Assembly (NCBI GenBank): GCA_905182405.1
Contig: CAJJBQ010000002.1
Location: forward strand, 1,240,001-1,304,000
Length of the DNA stretch: 64,000 nucleotides
Direction: 5' to 3'
DNA from: Akkermansiaceae bacterium
GTDB lineage: Bacteria; Verrucomicrobiota; Verrucomicrobiia; Verrucomicrobiales; Akkermansiaceae
A program made the position numbers and the translations under genes. Below, piece after piece: positions 47,168 to 55,865 of the stretch. Within the stretch, counting starts at the first letter, position 1. Every line of letters begins with the position of its first letter. Under the pieces are notes generated by a model. That model ran no database searches. It was not told where the DNA came from and saw nothing but the letters and a program-made list of their open reading frames with translations.

Positions 47168-47477
47168 AAATAAGAAGAATAAACGTCCCTAGCCCAATCA
47201 CTATAAACGGGGTCAGAAAAAGCCCCGTAACGATCGTTGAAAATGGCCCATTCTCAGGATTCGGAGTCCCAAAAATAATTGCCAATAACATCAGCGAAGT
47301 CGGCCCGCCAAACATCAACCCAAAGACTACGAAGAACCCCGGCCTCCCCGTTCCCTTGATCGTAAAAACAGGATCCCCATTTTCTTCGACCTCCCTCAAC
47401 AAACGCTTCCCCTGCCGCGGCAACACCGGTCCCTTTTTCGAGGTGACGGCATCAAGAACCTTGCGGAACATAACCAC
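47148..47477 (-). CDS. Hypothetical small membrane protein
   Basis: A 109-residue open frame with two clear hydrophobic helices ([24 protein letters not shown] and [23 protein letters not shown]) and a basic N-terminal segment. The 3' end overlaps leuS by 20 bases. I do not recognise a family. Amphipathic N-terminus plus two helices is consistent with a real inner-membrane protein, but it could also be the truncated N-terminal part of a longer protein. Confidence 0.45.
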   Translation of the reverse strand: MVMFRKVLDAVTSKKGPVLPRQGKRLLREVEENGDPVFTIKGTGRPGFFVVFGLMFGGPTSLMLLAIIFGTPNPENGPFSTIVTGLFLTPFIVIGLGTFILLISSLRRC

Positions 47478-48070
47478 ATCCTACTCTCACGTGGTCACAC
47501 GACAATCCGCATCATCACTGAACTTCCATCGCTCTGAGTAATTCGTAAGTTCGAGCGGGACAAAAAAAAGGCGGTATCCAATCCTCGGCGCCGCCTCTGT
47601 TTCTTCGCGCTTAAATCGGAATTACGAGAGCCTCTCAAATTACTCTGGAATCGCCACCACCAGCACTCGAAAGAACACCATTGGATAGAAGCATAAAATT
47701 CCAGTTCTGTGTCCAATCGACAAGAGTCGACTGTTCATGGGCAGAGAAAAGAGTTCCAAGCGCCGTGACCGGGGAGAAAGTGGGGTTTCATTGATTGGGA
47801 CAGGCTGGGATGGGTCGAGGCAGCAGGTAAGTGATTTAACCTACTCGGATTGCCTTCTAAAAATAATCTCAGAAATACACATCACCCGCCAATTAGACAA
47901 AAACGATGTTTAGTATCAGGGATCCTAAATCACCTAGGAGTTTGTCGAAAAGAACTCCTCCTCTAAATGAAGAATCGAATCATATGGACTCACGTCTCAG
48001 GAAGCCTACTTTACGAAGTAATTCATTTTTTCGAAAAGAACGCCTCAGAAAACCTGTAATTAAATTAGTT
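47478..48070. other. Gap upstream of the isomerase-like gene
   Basis: No supported gene; a 58-codon frame at 47737 has no recognisable features. A perfect 7-bp inverted repeat AGGAGTT / AACTCCT lies at 47936-47959 with a 10-base loop, and TCGAAAAGAAC occurs twice (around 47945 and 48034). These could be regulatory for the gene at 48071. Confidence 0.35.
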
Positions 48071-48946
48071 ATGAATCGTCGCAAGTCACTCGCCACCCTT
48101 TCTTCCGGAACTGCCGCCCTCTTCACCGCCTTGGGATCACAGATCAAAGCCGCCGAAGAAGGCGCCGGCCCTACTTCAAAATTCAAGCATTCGGTCTGCC
48201 ACTGGTGCTTTGGAAAAATCCCCCTCGATCAATTCTGCGTCGAAGTCAAAAAGATCGGCATCGAGTCCATCGAGATCCTCTTCCCCGACCAATGGGCTAC
48301 TGTCGCCAAGCATGGCCTCACCTGTGCCATGGGCCGCCCCAAGCCCATCAAGGGAATCGGCGGCATCGGCACCGCCTTTGAGAAAAAAGAAAACCACGAC
48401 ACTCTCGTGAAAATCTACGAGGAAACCATTCCCCTCGCCGCCAAAGCCGGGAACGTTCCCCAGGTCATCGCCTTTTCAGGAAACCGCAACGGGCTCACCG
48501 ATGAAGAAGGCCTCAAAAATTGCATCGAAGGCGTCAAGCGCATCATGCCCATCGCCGAGAAGCACAACATCACCATTTCGATGGAACTTCTCAACTCCAA
48601 GGTGAACCATAAAGATTACCTCTGCGACCGCACCCAGTGGGGAGTCGACCTCGTCAACGCCGTCGGCTCCGATCGCTTCAAGCTCCTCTACGACATCTAC
48701 CACATGCAAATCATGGAGGGCGACTGCATCGCCACCTTCACTAAGCACATCGACGCCATTTCCCACTTCCACACCGCCGGTGTTCCGGGTCGCAATGAAA
48801 TCGGCGACAATCAAGAGCTCAACTATCGCGGCATCTCCAAAGCCCTCGCCGCTACCGGTTACAGCGGATTCCTAGGTCAGGAATTCCAGCCCAAGCTCGA
48901 CCCCTTGACTTCACTCAAGGAAGCCGTCGAAATCTGCACTGTGTAA
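48071..48946 (+). CDS. Exported TIM-barrel protein, hydroxypyruvate isomerase-like
   Basis: A 291-residue sugar-phosphate-isomerase-type TIM barrel related to hydroxypyruvate isomerase and xylose-isomerase-like proteins. The start at 48071 gives a Tat-like leader (NRRKSLATLSSGTAALFTALG), so the protein is probably exported. Metal-site text of the fold is visible: ISMELLNSK, LYDIYHMQIMEGD, HFHTAGVPGRNEIGDNQELNY and GFLGQEF. The longer in-frame start at 47906 would precede the leader by 55 residues. It is followed by a strong terminator. The substrate is not decidable; the family often works in sugar catabolism. Confidence 0.8.
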   Translation: MNRRKSLATLSSGTAALFTALGSQIKAAEEGAGPTSKFKHSVCHWCFGKIPLDQFCVEVKKIGIESIEILFPDQWATVAKHGLTCAMGRPKPIKGIGGIGTAFEKKENHDTLVKIYEETIPLAAKAGNVPQVIAFSGNRNGLTDEEGLKNCIEGVKRIMPIAEKHNITISMELLNSKVNHKDYLCDRTQWGVDLVNAVGSDRFKLLYDIYHMQIMEGDCIATFTKHIDAISHFHTAGVPGRNEIGDNQELNYRGISKALAATGYSGFLGQEFQPKLDPLTSLKEAVEICTV

Positions 48947-48977
48947 CTACCGGAAATTATACCGCTTAAATGACCCA

Positions 48978-49007
48978 GTGAGGAAGGATTACCTTCCTCA
49001 CTTTTTT
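48978..49007 (+). terminator. Rho-independent terminator
   Basis: Perfect 10-bp stem GTGAGGAAGG / CCTTCCTCAC, loop ATTA, then six T. It ends the isomerase-like gene and shows that the sulfatase does not start at the GTG of 48978. Confidence 0.95.
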
Positions 49008-49043
49008 GTGGGTCTGTGCCCCGGAATTGGTCAAACTTCGCCC

Positions 49044-50597
49044 GTGAATCTTCTATTCCTTCTTTTCGTCTTTGCCTTCTACACGGCCAAAGCAGCCGAG
49101 CGACCCAATATCCTCTTCATCATGTCCGATGACATGGGCTGGGCTCAGCCGGGCTTCAATGGAAGCCCCAAAAAGCTTACCCCAAACTTGGATCAACTCG
49201 CCAAGGAATCACTAAGTCTCACTCAGCACTACACTCACTCAGTCTGCGCCCCGACCCGTGGAGCCTTCCTCACCGGCCGCTACGCCTTCCGCCACTGGAG
49301 CGACTGGCGCTCGGAAGACTTCGGAAAACCATCTTACCTCAAGAAACTCGGTCTCACACTCGCCAAGACAGCGGACGGCGAGGAAACCCGCCGTATTCAT
49401 GCCTTGGCCTCGGAAGAGCGCACCGTCGCGGAAGCGCTCAGCGAGGCAGGTTACTTCACTTCCCTCATCGGAAAATGGCACCTCGGCGAATGGCTCCCCG
49501 AGAACCTTCCCATGGGTCAGGGATTTCAACATCAGTATGGCCACTACGGCTGGGGAATCGACTACTACTCCAAGACGATCGTGCACAACGCCCCCGCAAG
49601 ATTTGCGCTCTACGACTGGCACCGCAATCAGGAACCTCTGCAAGAAAAGGGTTATGTCACCGATCTCATTGCCAAAGAAGCAAGCCGCGTCATCGGCGAA
49701 CAAACCGCGGACAAACCCTTCTTCATGTATGTCGCTTTCAATGCCGTGCACGGTCCACTCAACCCGCCGCCCAATTTCAAAGGCGATGCCTCTGATCCCC
49801 TCGCAATCCGGGACGCCATGCTGGCTAACTTGGATACCAATGTCGGATCGATCCTCAAAACTCTCGACCAAAAAGGACTGCGCAAAAACACCCTCGTCGT
49901 TTTCACGAATGACAATGGACCCGTCCTCGAAGAAATGAGCGCTCCTTACCGCGGCACAAAAAACACCACTTACGAAGGCGGCGTTCGCACGCCCTGCCTC
50001 GTCCGATGGCCCGAGCACACCAAGCCAGGCACTAAAAAAGACGGCCTCACTTTTGTCACCGATTGGTTTTCCACCTTCATCAACGTCGCAGGCGCTTCCA
50101 CCAAGCAAGAGCTCAAAACCGATTCCTTCAACATGGCCCCCACTCTTTTCGGTGAGGCTCCCAGCCCACGAAACGAAATCATCTACGATGTCGCAGGAAG
50201 CGTCCGCCTCCCGACCATTCGCAGCGGCGACTACAAGCTCATGGGAGACGTCCTTTATAACATCAAATTGGACCCCAGCGAAAATGCCGACCTTGCTTCG
50301 GTAAATCCCGACCTCGTCAAAAAACTCAAGTCACGCCTCGCACAAGCCGCAAGTGAGCGCCCCCCACTCGGAGACAAGCCCCTCCTCATGGAGCCTCCCC
50401 TTCCCTACATCTACGGCGAAGCCGAAAACAAAGCCGCTCCTGAATGGCTCAAAAAGCAAGTTGATGCCATTCGCGCGACCCAACCACAAACCTGGGCACC
50501 GGGAACGACTCCCTGGCCCCAAGCTCCCAAGGGCGCGAACGCTTCCAAGATGACCGGTGGTCTCGACGAAAAAGGCGCAGGCGCTCAGAAAAAATAG
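49044..50597 (+). CDS. Secreted type I sulfatase
   Basis: A formylglycine-dependent sulfatase, 517 residues from the GTG at 49044, which gives a clean signal peptide (NLLFLLFVFAFYTAKA). The metal site opens NILFIMSDDMGWAQPGF; the modified-cysteine motif is C68-A-P-T-R72 in SVCAPTRGAFLTGRYAFR; later FTNDNGPVLEEMSAPYRG and GGVRTPCLVRWP. An apparent earlier start at 48978 lies inside the preceding terminator stem and is rejected. C-terminal residues about 450-517 are a charged, proline-rich tail. It ends one base-pair group before the dus start (50602), so both may be on one transcript. Substrate is unknown. Confidence 0.9.
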   Translation: MNLLFLLFVFAFYTAKAAERPNILFIMSDDMGWAQPGFNGSPKKLTPNLDQLAKESLSLTQHYTHSVCAPTRGAFLTGRYAFRHWSDWRSEDFGKPSYLKKLGLTLAKTADGEETRRIHALASEERTVAEALSEAGYFTSLIGKWHLGEWLPENLPMGQGFQHQYGHYGWGIDYYSKTIVHNAPARFALYDWHRNQEPLQEKGYVTDLIAKEASRVIGEQTADKPFFMYVAFNAVHGPLNPPPNFKGDASDPLAIRDAMLANLDTNVGSILKTLDQKGLRKNTLVVFTNDNGPVLEEMSAPYRGTKNTTYEGGVRTPCLVRWPEHTKPGTKKDGLTFVTDWFSTFINVAGASTKQELKTDSFNMAPTLFGEAPSPRNEIIYDVAGSVRLPTIRSGDYKLMGDVLYNIKLDPSENADLASVNPDLVKKLKSRLAQAASERPPLGDKPLLMEPPLPYIYGEAENKAAPEWLKKQVDAIRATQPQTWAPGTTPWPQAPKGANASKMTGGLDEKGAGAQKK

Positions 50598-50601
50598 CGC
50601 C

Positions 50602-51621
50602 ATGCTTCCTCCTGATCGCCCCGCCCTCTTTCTGGCACCGATGCAGGATATCACCGACCTTCCCTTCCTCAGGGTAATGGCGGCCTGCGGCGGCGCGGAC
50701 GTTTACGTCACCGAGTATTTCCGCGTCTACGAGAACTCGCGGCTCGATCCCTACATCCTGCGATCCGTGACAGAGAATCCCACGGACCGTCCCATCATCG
50801 CCCAGATGATCGGGCAGCACGAAGGAGCGCTCGTCCAAACGGTCAACGAACTTAAAAAACACCCCGTCGCTGGGATCGACCTCAACCTTGGTTGTCCCGC
50901 GCCCGTTGTTTATCGCAAGGATGCTGGAGGAGGCCTCCTGCGAAAGCCCGAGAAAATCGACCAACTTCTTGGTGCTCTTCGAGAGGCCTGCGGCGAGCTC
51001 CCCTTCACCGTTAAAACCCGCGTGGGTTTCGAATCGCCCGATGAATTCTCACACATTTTGAGTATCTTCAAGAAGCACGCAATTGACTTACTCACCATCC
51101 ATGGTCGCACCGTGAAAGAGCGCTATCAAACGCCTGTTCATCCCGAAAAAATTCGACAAGCAGTCGAAGAACTCCCCTGCCCCGTCATTGCCAATGGAAA
51201 TGTCGTCAACCTCCAGAGCGGGCTCACCTATCTTGAACAAAGCAAGGCCGCTGGACTTATGATTGGACGGGGTGCGATTCGTCATCCCTGGGTTTTCGCT
51301 AAACTACGCGCTTCCTTCCTAAATGAGGAGATCCCGACAGTCACAGGGCGCATGATTCTCGAATACGTCACGATGCTCTACGAGGAGACCGCCCGCGAGC
51401 ACAGCGACTTCATCGAGCACAAGCACGTCCAAAAGATGAAACGCTACCTCGTCTACATTGTGCAAGGACACGTTCCCAAATTCGAGTTCGCCATAAGAAG
51501 AGTCAAAACCCCCGAGGAATTCTTTTCCGTCTGCCGGGAGTTTCTCGATAACGATGACCCTGCCCCGGAGCTCCCTCCTGAAAACTCGAAGCTTTTCTGC
51601 GGCTTCTCTCAGTTCCTCTAA
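50602..51621 (+). CDS. tRNA-dihydrouridine synthase
   Basis: An FMN enzyme of the Dus family that reduces specific uridines in tRNA to dihydrouridine. The 339-residue protein starts MLPPDRPALFLAPMQDITDLPFLR; the catalytic cysteine is C98 in LNLGCPAP, followed by DAGGGLLRKP. Later VKTRVGFES, LTIHGRTVKERYQTPVHP and MIGRGAIRHPW are typical Dus blocks. The position of the cysteine and the N-terminus resemble DusC-like enzymes, but the position specificity cannot be assigned. The start at 50602 is chosen over the in-frame 50557, which lies within the sulfatase 3' end. Confidence 0.9.
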   Translation: MLPPDRPALFLAPMQDITDLPFLRVMAACGGADVYVTEYFRVYENSRLDPYILRSVTENPTDRPIIAQMIGQHEGALVQTVNELKKHPVAGIDLNLGCPAPVVYRKDAGGGLLRKPEKIDQLLGALREACGELPFTVKTRVGFESPDEFSHILSIFKKHAIDLLTIHGRTVKERYQTPVHPEKIRQAVEELPCPVIANGNVVNLQSGLTYLEQSKAAGLMIGRGAIRHPWVFAKLRASFLNEEIPTVTGRMILEYVTMLYEETAREHSDFIEHKHVQKMKRYLVYIVQGHVPKFEFAIRRVKTPEEFFSVCREFLDNDDPAPELPPENSKLFCGFSQFL

Positions 51622-51973
51622 ACCCTCTTCATCAGTCGCTCTCCCGCGACTCAACCTCACCGATAGGAATCTAAATAGCCTTCGGCTCCTCTAAAGAAGC
51701 GGGCTTGAGCTGAATTAGATCGTCCCTAGGACTAGCGCGTTCGGTGATTATCTCGAGCTGTAACCTCTCAAGCTGCACCCTTCTTTCGCTCTGTTTTCAT
51801 GGAATCCTTTCGGCCTATTCTATTTCCTTCTTTCTCGACCCACGTTCCTCCAGACCCATATGAGGAAAATTTTGATTCTTTGGATTGAGCAAATCAGGGT
51901 CCCCTTTCAAAGTTTCCCATTGACTTCATCTAAGCCAAGCGAGACCCTTTAACGGTATTAACGGAAAAAAAAG
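51622..51973. other. Gap, no gene recognised
   Basis: T- and C-rich sequence without a convincing open frame. A TTGACT at 51923 could be a -35 element for the small gene at 51974, but no matching -10 box is clear. Confidence 0.3.
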
Positions 51974-52207
51974 GTGGAACAGGACATTTTACATACCGAA
52001 AAAATCATCTCGGATCGGAAAACATTTTTCCTCGATCTTAAGGAAAACCGTCGAGGCCAAGTCGTTAAAATCACCGAGGACGTCGGCGGAAATCGAGACA
52101 CCATTATGGTGCCTGCTGAGATCCTAGGCGACTTCATTGACGCCCTCACCGACATCAAGGAAACGGCGGATCAGGACGACGGAGAGAGAGACGGAAATCA
52201 GGATTAA
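51974..52207 (+). CDS. Small PUR-like (DUF3276-type) nucleic-acid-binding protein
   Basis: A 77-residue protein with the sequence TEKIISDRKTFFLDLKENRRGQVVKITEDVGGNRDTIMVP followed by a helix (LGDFIDALTDIKE). This matches the single PUR repeat found in small bacterial PUR/DUF3276 proteins, which bind single-stranded DNA or RNA: an aromatic-rich beta sheet followed by one helix. The start is GTG at 51974; an A-rich stretch lies just upstream instead of a clear Shine-Dalgarno site. It is convergent with the NIPSNAP gene. The family call is from motif memory. Confidence 0.65.
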   Translation: MEQDILHTEKIISDRKTFFLDLKENRRGQVVKITEDVGGNRDTIMVPAEILGDFIDALTDIKETADQDDGERDGNQD

Positions 52208-52213
52208 CTCGAG

Positions 52214-52594
52214 CTACTTGAGCTTCGAGAAATCAGTTGGCGTCAAATACTGACGTTTGATTTTCGTAATGAGACGCCCATCAACTTGGGATGCGTCTCT
52301 GGCTGCTTTCCAATCTGGGTCTTTGCCAAAAGCAGACCAGCTCGCTTTCGCTGCGGCGCGATCTTTGTGTGCAACGATGTAGATGAGCGTCCGCACTTCC
52401 CCTTCTTTCTTTTCAGAAAGCCAGTAACCCACGTTCTTCATTCCGTGCTTTTCAAAGAGCTTAACCGTGTGGTCGCGGAAGCGGGCTTCGAGCGCTTCTA
52501 GTTTCCCCTCGGCCGGGAAGTAGGTGCGAAGTTCGTAGACATCAGCGGTTGCAGTGAAGCAGAAGAGGGTGGAAAGAAGAATCAGGATTTTCAT
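52214..52594 (-). CDS. Exported NIPSNAP-family protein
   Basis: A 126-residue protein with a signal peptide (MKILILLSTLFCFTATA) followed by one NIPSNAP domain: VYELRTYFPAEGKLEALEARF near the N-terminus, HGMKNVGYWLS, and a middle strand LIYIVAHKDRAAAKASWSAF. NIPSNAP is a ferredoxin-like fold of unclear function in bacteria. It begins 11 bases after the E2 gene on the same strand and is probably co-transcribed with the 2-oxoacid dehydrogenase genes. A longer frame at 52702 is rejected because it reads through the E2 gene. Confidence 0.8.
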   Translation of the reverse strand: MKILILLSTLFCFTATADVYELRTYFPAEGKLEALEARFRDHTVKLFEKHGMKNVGYWLSEKKEGEVRTLIYIVAHKDRAAAKASWSAFGKDPDWKAARDASQVDGRLITKIKRQYLTPTDFSKLK

Positions 52595-52605
52595 GAATGG
52601 TAAGA

Positions 52606-53829
52606 TTAGAGTTTTTCGGGTTCTTGCAGAAGTTGGCCCACGCGTTGCAGAAGCATTCCAGCACCACCGCCATCGACCACCCGGTGATCGAAAGTCAGGC
52701 AAAGCTCCGTTTCCGTGACGGGAATAAAGGCGCCCACTTCATCACTCCACTTTGGCGTCTTGATGCCAGCGGCCAATCCGAGGATGAGCGTTTCGTTTGG
52801 AAGCGGAATGGGCGTTCCCCATTTCAAACCGAAGGTGCCAAAATTAGTGACCGTGGCAATTCCGCCTGAAGTTTGCTCGGGAGTGAGACGTCTTTCGCGA
52901 CCCGCATTGACCAGCTCAACGTATTCCCGAGCGAGTTCGGAAACCCGGTGTTGATCGACGTTTCGGAGAACGGGAACCATGACACCGTCTTCCACTTGCA
53001 CCGCGACTCCCAAATCGAAAGCACGGGGATGGACCACCTTGTCGCCGATCAAGAAACCAGCGGTCGTGGGCTCTTCTGACAAGGCGATCGCAAAGGCCCG
53101 CAAGACGTACAGCGTGAGACCGGGCTTGGGATTCTGTCTCGAGCGATACTCTAAAAGTTTGTCCATCGGAATAGGCAGACCTACAGAAGCGAAAGGGCGC
53201 GACCAACTGCGGCGCATCGCGTCGGCGACGGCCAAGCGCATGGGCGAGGCACTACTGCGGGGCCATCCTTGAATGTAATCGAGAAATTTTTCGAGATCCT
53301 CTACCGTGACCCGTCCGCCCGCTCCGCTTCCCGCAATGGCGGAAATGTCAGCCGCTTGTAGACCAAGCTCATCCATCCGAGCACGCATCCGTGGAGAAAT
53401 ATAATGTGCTCCTTTGACTCCGGCAGGGACCGGCAATCCACGCACGCTTGGCTCAATCAAGACCGGCTCCTCGTAGCTACTGTCATTGGAACGGAAGTGA
53501 AGATTCTCTTCCTCTTTGGAAAATTTCTTCTCGGTTTCTTCCTCTCGCTCGCCCAAGACAGGTGAGCCCGTACGCTCGATTTCTTCTTCGCTCGCCTCAA
53601 GAATTCCGAGAAGAGTTCCTACCGCATAGTCTTCGCCTTCCTCACCGCGAAGTTCCGTAATCGTTCCGCCACAGAGAGTGGTCACTCCCATCGTGGCTTT
53701 GTTTGTCTCAACCTCAATGATTTCTTGGTCGACGACTACCGTATCCCCCACTGCAATAAGGAGTCGGACAATGCGGGCCTCGGCGATAGATTCACCGAGC
53801 TGAGGCATGATAATGGGAACCTGGGGCAT
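52606..53829 (-). CDS. 2-oxo acid dehydrogenase E2 component (dihydrolipoyl acyltransferase)
   Basis: The acyltransferase core of a pyruvate or branched-chain 2-oxoacid dehydrogenase complex, 407 residues. It has one N-terminal lipoyl domain with K44 in ETNKATMGV as the lipoylation site, and an E3/E1-binding domain at about 143-190 (ISPRMRARMDELGLQA; GSGAGGRVTVEDLEKFL). The C-terminal catalytic domain has catalytic H382 and D386 in DHRVVDGG. All essential parts are present. It is the third gene after E1alpha and E1beta, 6 bases after the E1beta stop. No E3 gene follows, so a shared dihydrolipoamide dehydrogenase must be used. Confidence 0.92.
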   Translation of the reverse strand: MPQVPIIMPQLGESIAEARIVRLLIAVGDTVVVDQEIIEVETNKATMGVTTLCGGTITELRGEEGEDYAVGTLLGILEASEEEIERTGSPVLGEREEETEKKFSKEEENLHFRSNDSSYEEPVLIEPSVRGLPVPAGVKGAHYISPRMRARMDELGLQAADISAIAGSGAGGRVTVEDLEKFLDYIQGWPRSSASPMRLAVADAMRRSWSRPFASVGLPIPMDKLLEYRSRQNPKPGLTLYVLRAFAIALSEEPTTAGFLIGDKVVHPRAFDLGVAVQVEDGVMVPVLRNVDQHRVSELAREYVELVNAGRERRLTPEQTSGGIATVTNFGTFGLKWGTPIPLPNETLILGLAAGIKTPKWSDEVGAFIPVTETELCLTFDHRVVDGGGAGMLLQRVGQLLQEPEKL

Positions 53830-53835
53830 GACGTG

Positions 53836-54801
53836 TTAGAGATTCAAAAGTTCGCGAAGCTTTTCAACGATCGACTCGGGAGTCGGACGGTGAGCGGCCC
53901 AGAGATCAGGATGATAAGGAATGGGCGTATCCTTGGCATTTAAGCGCAAAGGAGGGGCATCGAGAAGATGAAATCCTTCTGCGACCACCCGGGAAACCAC
54001 TTCAGCCGTTACGCCCCCCCAGGGGAACCCTTCTCCCAGGGCCAGAAGTCGACCGGTGCGCGCGACCGAGGCAAGGACGGTGTCGATATCGAGCGGCTTC
54101 ACGCTCCGAAGATCGACCACTTCGATTTCCCAGCCCTCTTCCGCGAGACGATCGGCGGCGCGAACCGCTTCATGCACCATCGCACTGTAGGTTACCACCG
54201 TGGCATGCTTGCCCGCACGAGTGAGTCGGGCTTTACCCAAGGGCAGGCCATCACCCTTGATACTTGCTGATTTGAGCCAGCGGTAGAGAAACTTGTGCTC
54301 ACAAAAAATGACGGGATCATCGAGTTGCACCGACTCTTTCAGGAGTTGATATGCATCTGAAACCGTGGCCGGAGTGACTACGACAAGCCCGGGATAATGA
54401 GCATAAATACTTTCGACCATTTGGCTGTGAAACGGCCCCGATCCCGGAGTTCCACCACAAGGCATCCGCACCGTGATCGGAATCGGAATTCCGGTGCGGT
54501 AATAATGAGTCCCAGCTTGGTTGACTAGTTGATTGAAGGCGACCGAGGAAAAATCGGCAAACTGCATTTCGACAATAGGACGCATCCCGTTGATCGCAGC
54601 GCCTACCGCCATTCCGATCATGGCATCTTCACTGATGGGGGCATCAAGCACGCGGGGCCCAAACTCTTCCTTAAATCCCTTGGTCGCTTTGAAGGCTCCT
54701 CCAAAATCGCCAATATCCTGACCATATAAAAAGACGGTCTTGTCTTCGCGAAGTAGCTCTAGCTGCGCTTGGTGAATGGCGTCGATATAGGTAACACTCA
54801 T
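53836..54801 (-). CDS. 2-oxo acid dehydrogenase E1 beta subunit
   Basis: The beta subunit of the thiamine-dependent E1 component, 321 residues. It begins MSVTYIDAIHQAQLELLREDKTVFLYGQDIG, with PISEDAMIGMAVGAAINGMRPIVEMQFADF near residues 54-83 and HSQMVESIYAHYPGLVVVTPAT, and ends with a swivel domain (EVVDLRSVKPLDIDTVLASVARTGR). It starts 4 bases after the E1alpha stop. Together with E1alpha it makes the decarboxylase of a pyruvate-type complex; branched-chain or acetoin specificity cannot be excluded. Confidence 0.93.
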   Translation of the reverse strand: MSVTYIDAIHQAQLELLREDKTVFLYGQDIGDFGGAFKATKGFKEEFGPRVLDAPISEDAMIGMAVGAAINGMRPIVEMQFADFSSVAFNQLVNQAGTHYYRTGIPIPITVRMPCGGTPGSGPFHSQMVESIYAHYPGLVVVTPATVSDAYQLLKESVQLDDPVIFCEHKFLYRWLKSASIKGDGLPLGKARLTRAGKHATVVTYSAMVHEAVRAADRLAEEGWEIEVVDLRSVKPLDIDTVLASVARTGRLLALGEGFPWGGVTAEVVSRVVAEGFHLLDAPPLRLNAKDTPIPYHPDLWAAHRPTPESIVEKLRELLNL

Positions 54802-54805
54802 TTTT

Positions 54806-55831
54806 TTACTGCATCCCTTCTACCGATGTTGCCCGCCAATCCTCTTCGTAAGGATCAGGTCCACGCTCACGTTGGGCAGTGGCGACAGCTTCCTGCACCT
54901 CCTCCACGGCCTCTTTTCTCCAAATCTCGATATCTTCCGCTGTCGCTAAGCCATCTTCAATAATCTGACTTGCACCCACTTCGAGACAATCACGGCCCAT
55001 CAAAGAATCTCGTAATTCCTGAGGAACATACGATGCGTCATCATGCTCTCCATGACCGCAGAGCCGAAGTAAACGAGCCACCACAAGCTGGGGACCAAAT
55101 CCTTGACGAGCCGATGTGACTGCTTGCTGCATCCCGGCAAGAGTTGCTTTGAGATCGGTTCCATCGACCTCCACACCCCCCACGCCGTATCCGACGGCCC
55201 GTTCCAAAAGACTCTCACACGCGAACTGACGATTCCGTGGCGTAGAATAGGCAAATTGATTATCCGCGATAACAACCACGAGAGGGAGATTTTCAACCGC
55301 AGCCATGTTCAGTCCTTCGTGAAACGATCCTGTCGACGTCGCGCCATCACCAATTGAGGTCGCTCCTACAATTCCGTCGAGTTCCCCTTTCATCCGCTTT
55401 GCGATGAGCATGCCGGAAATCACTGAAACAGCGGTTCCCAAATGGCTAATCATTGCAGGCATTCCCTGATGAGGCCGACCCCGGTGAATGTTACCGTCTC
55501 GGCCCCGCATCGGTCCTCTCGCCGACCCGAGGTGGGTACGCGTGGCATCCAGCATATCCTCGCCAAAGGCGGTGCGTCCGGCCTGATCACGAATCAGCGG
55601 AGAAAAGCAGTCTCTTCCTTTAATCAAAGAAGCGCCCAGTGAAGCGCTCAACGCTTCTTGACCAGTCCCCAGATAAACACCCCCGACGATCTTCCCGCCC
55701 TTGTAAAGACTCGACAGTTTATTCTCCAAAGTCCGCGCCGTCAGCATGGACCGAAAAACCCGAAGCTGCAACTCCCCATCAAGAACCGCTTCGAGGGGAG
55801 GCGGTGGAAAAGAAAAATTCGAAGGTGTCAT
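54806..55831 (-). CDS. 2-oxo acid dehydrogenase E1 alpha subunit
   Basis: The alpha subunit of E1, 341 residues, which binds ThDP. The ThDP motif runs from GDGATSTGSFHEGLN at 161 to the asparagine at 191 (ADNQFAYST). RGRDGNIHRG and HLGTAVSVISGMLIAKR are also typical. It is the first gene of the E1alpha-E1beta-E2 run, and follows the dynamin-like GTPase gene by 34 bases on the same strand. Confidence 0.93.
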   Translation of the reverse strand: MTPSNFSFPPPPLEAVLDGELQLRVFRSMLTARTLENKLSSLYKGGKIVGGVYLGTGQEALSASLGASLIKGRDCFSPLIRDQAGRTAFGEDMLDATRTHLGSARGPMRGRDGNIHRGRPHQGMPAMISHLGTAVSVISGMLIAKRMKGELDGIVGATSIGDGATSTGSFHEGLNMAAVENLPLVVVIADNQFAYSTPRNRQFACESLLERAVGYGVGGVEVDGTDLKATLAGMQQAVTSARQGFGPQLVVARLLRLCGHGEHDDASYVPQELRDSLMGRDCLEVGASQIIEDGLATAEDIEIWRKEAVEEVQEAVATAQRERGPDPYEEDWRATSVEGMQ

Positions 55832-55865
55832 CGGTGAAAATTAAAATGCGAAAAACAGGATCCCG

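Noticed and set aside
47557..47600. Possible terminator near AAAGGCGG...CCGCCT
   Set aside because: Only a 6-bp stem with a large loop and no T-run in the right place.
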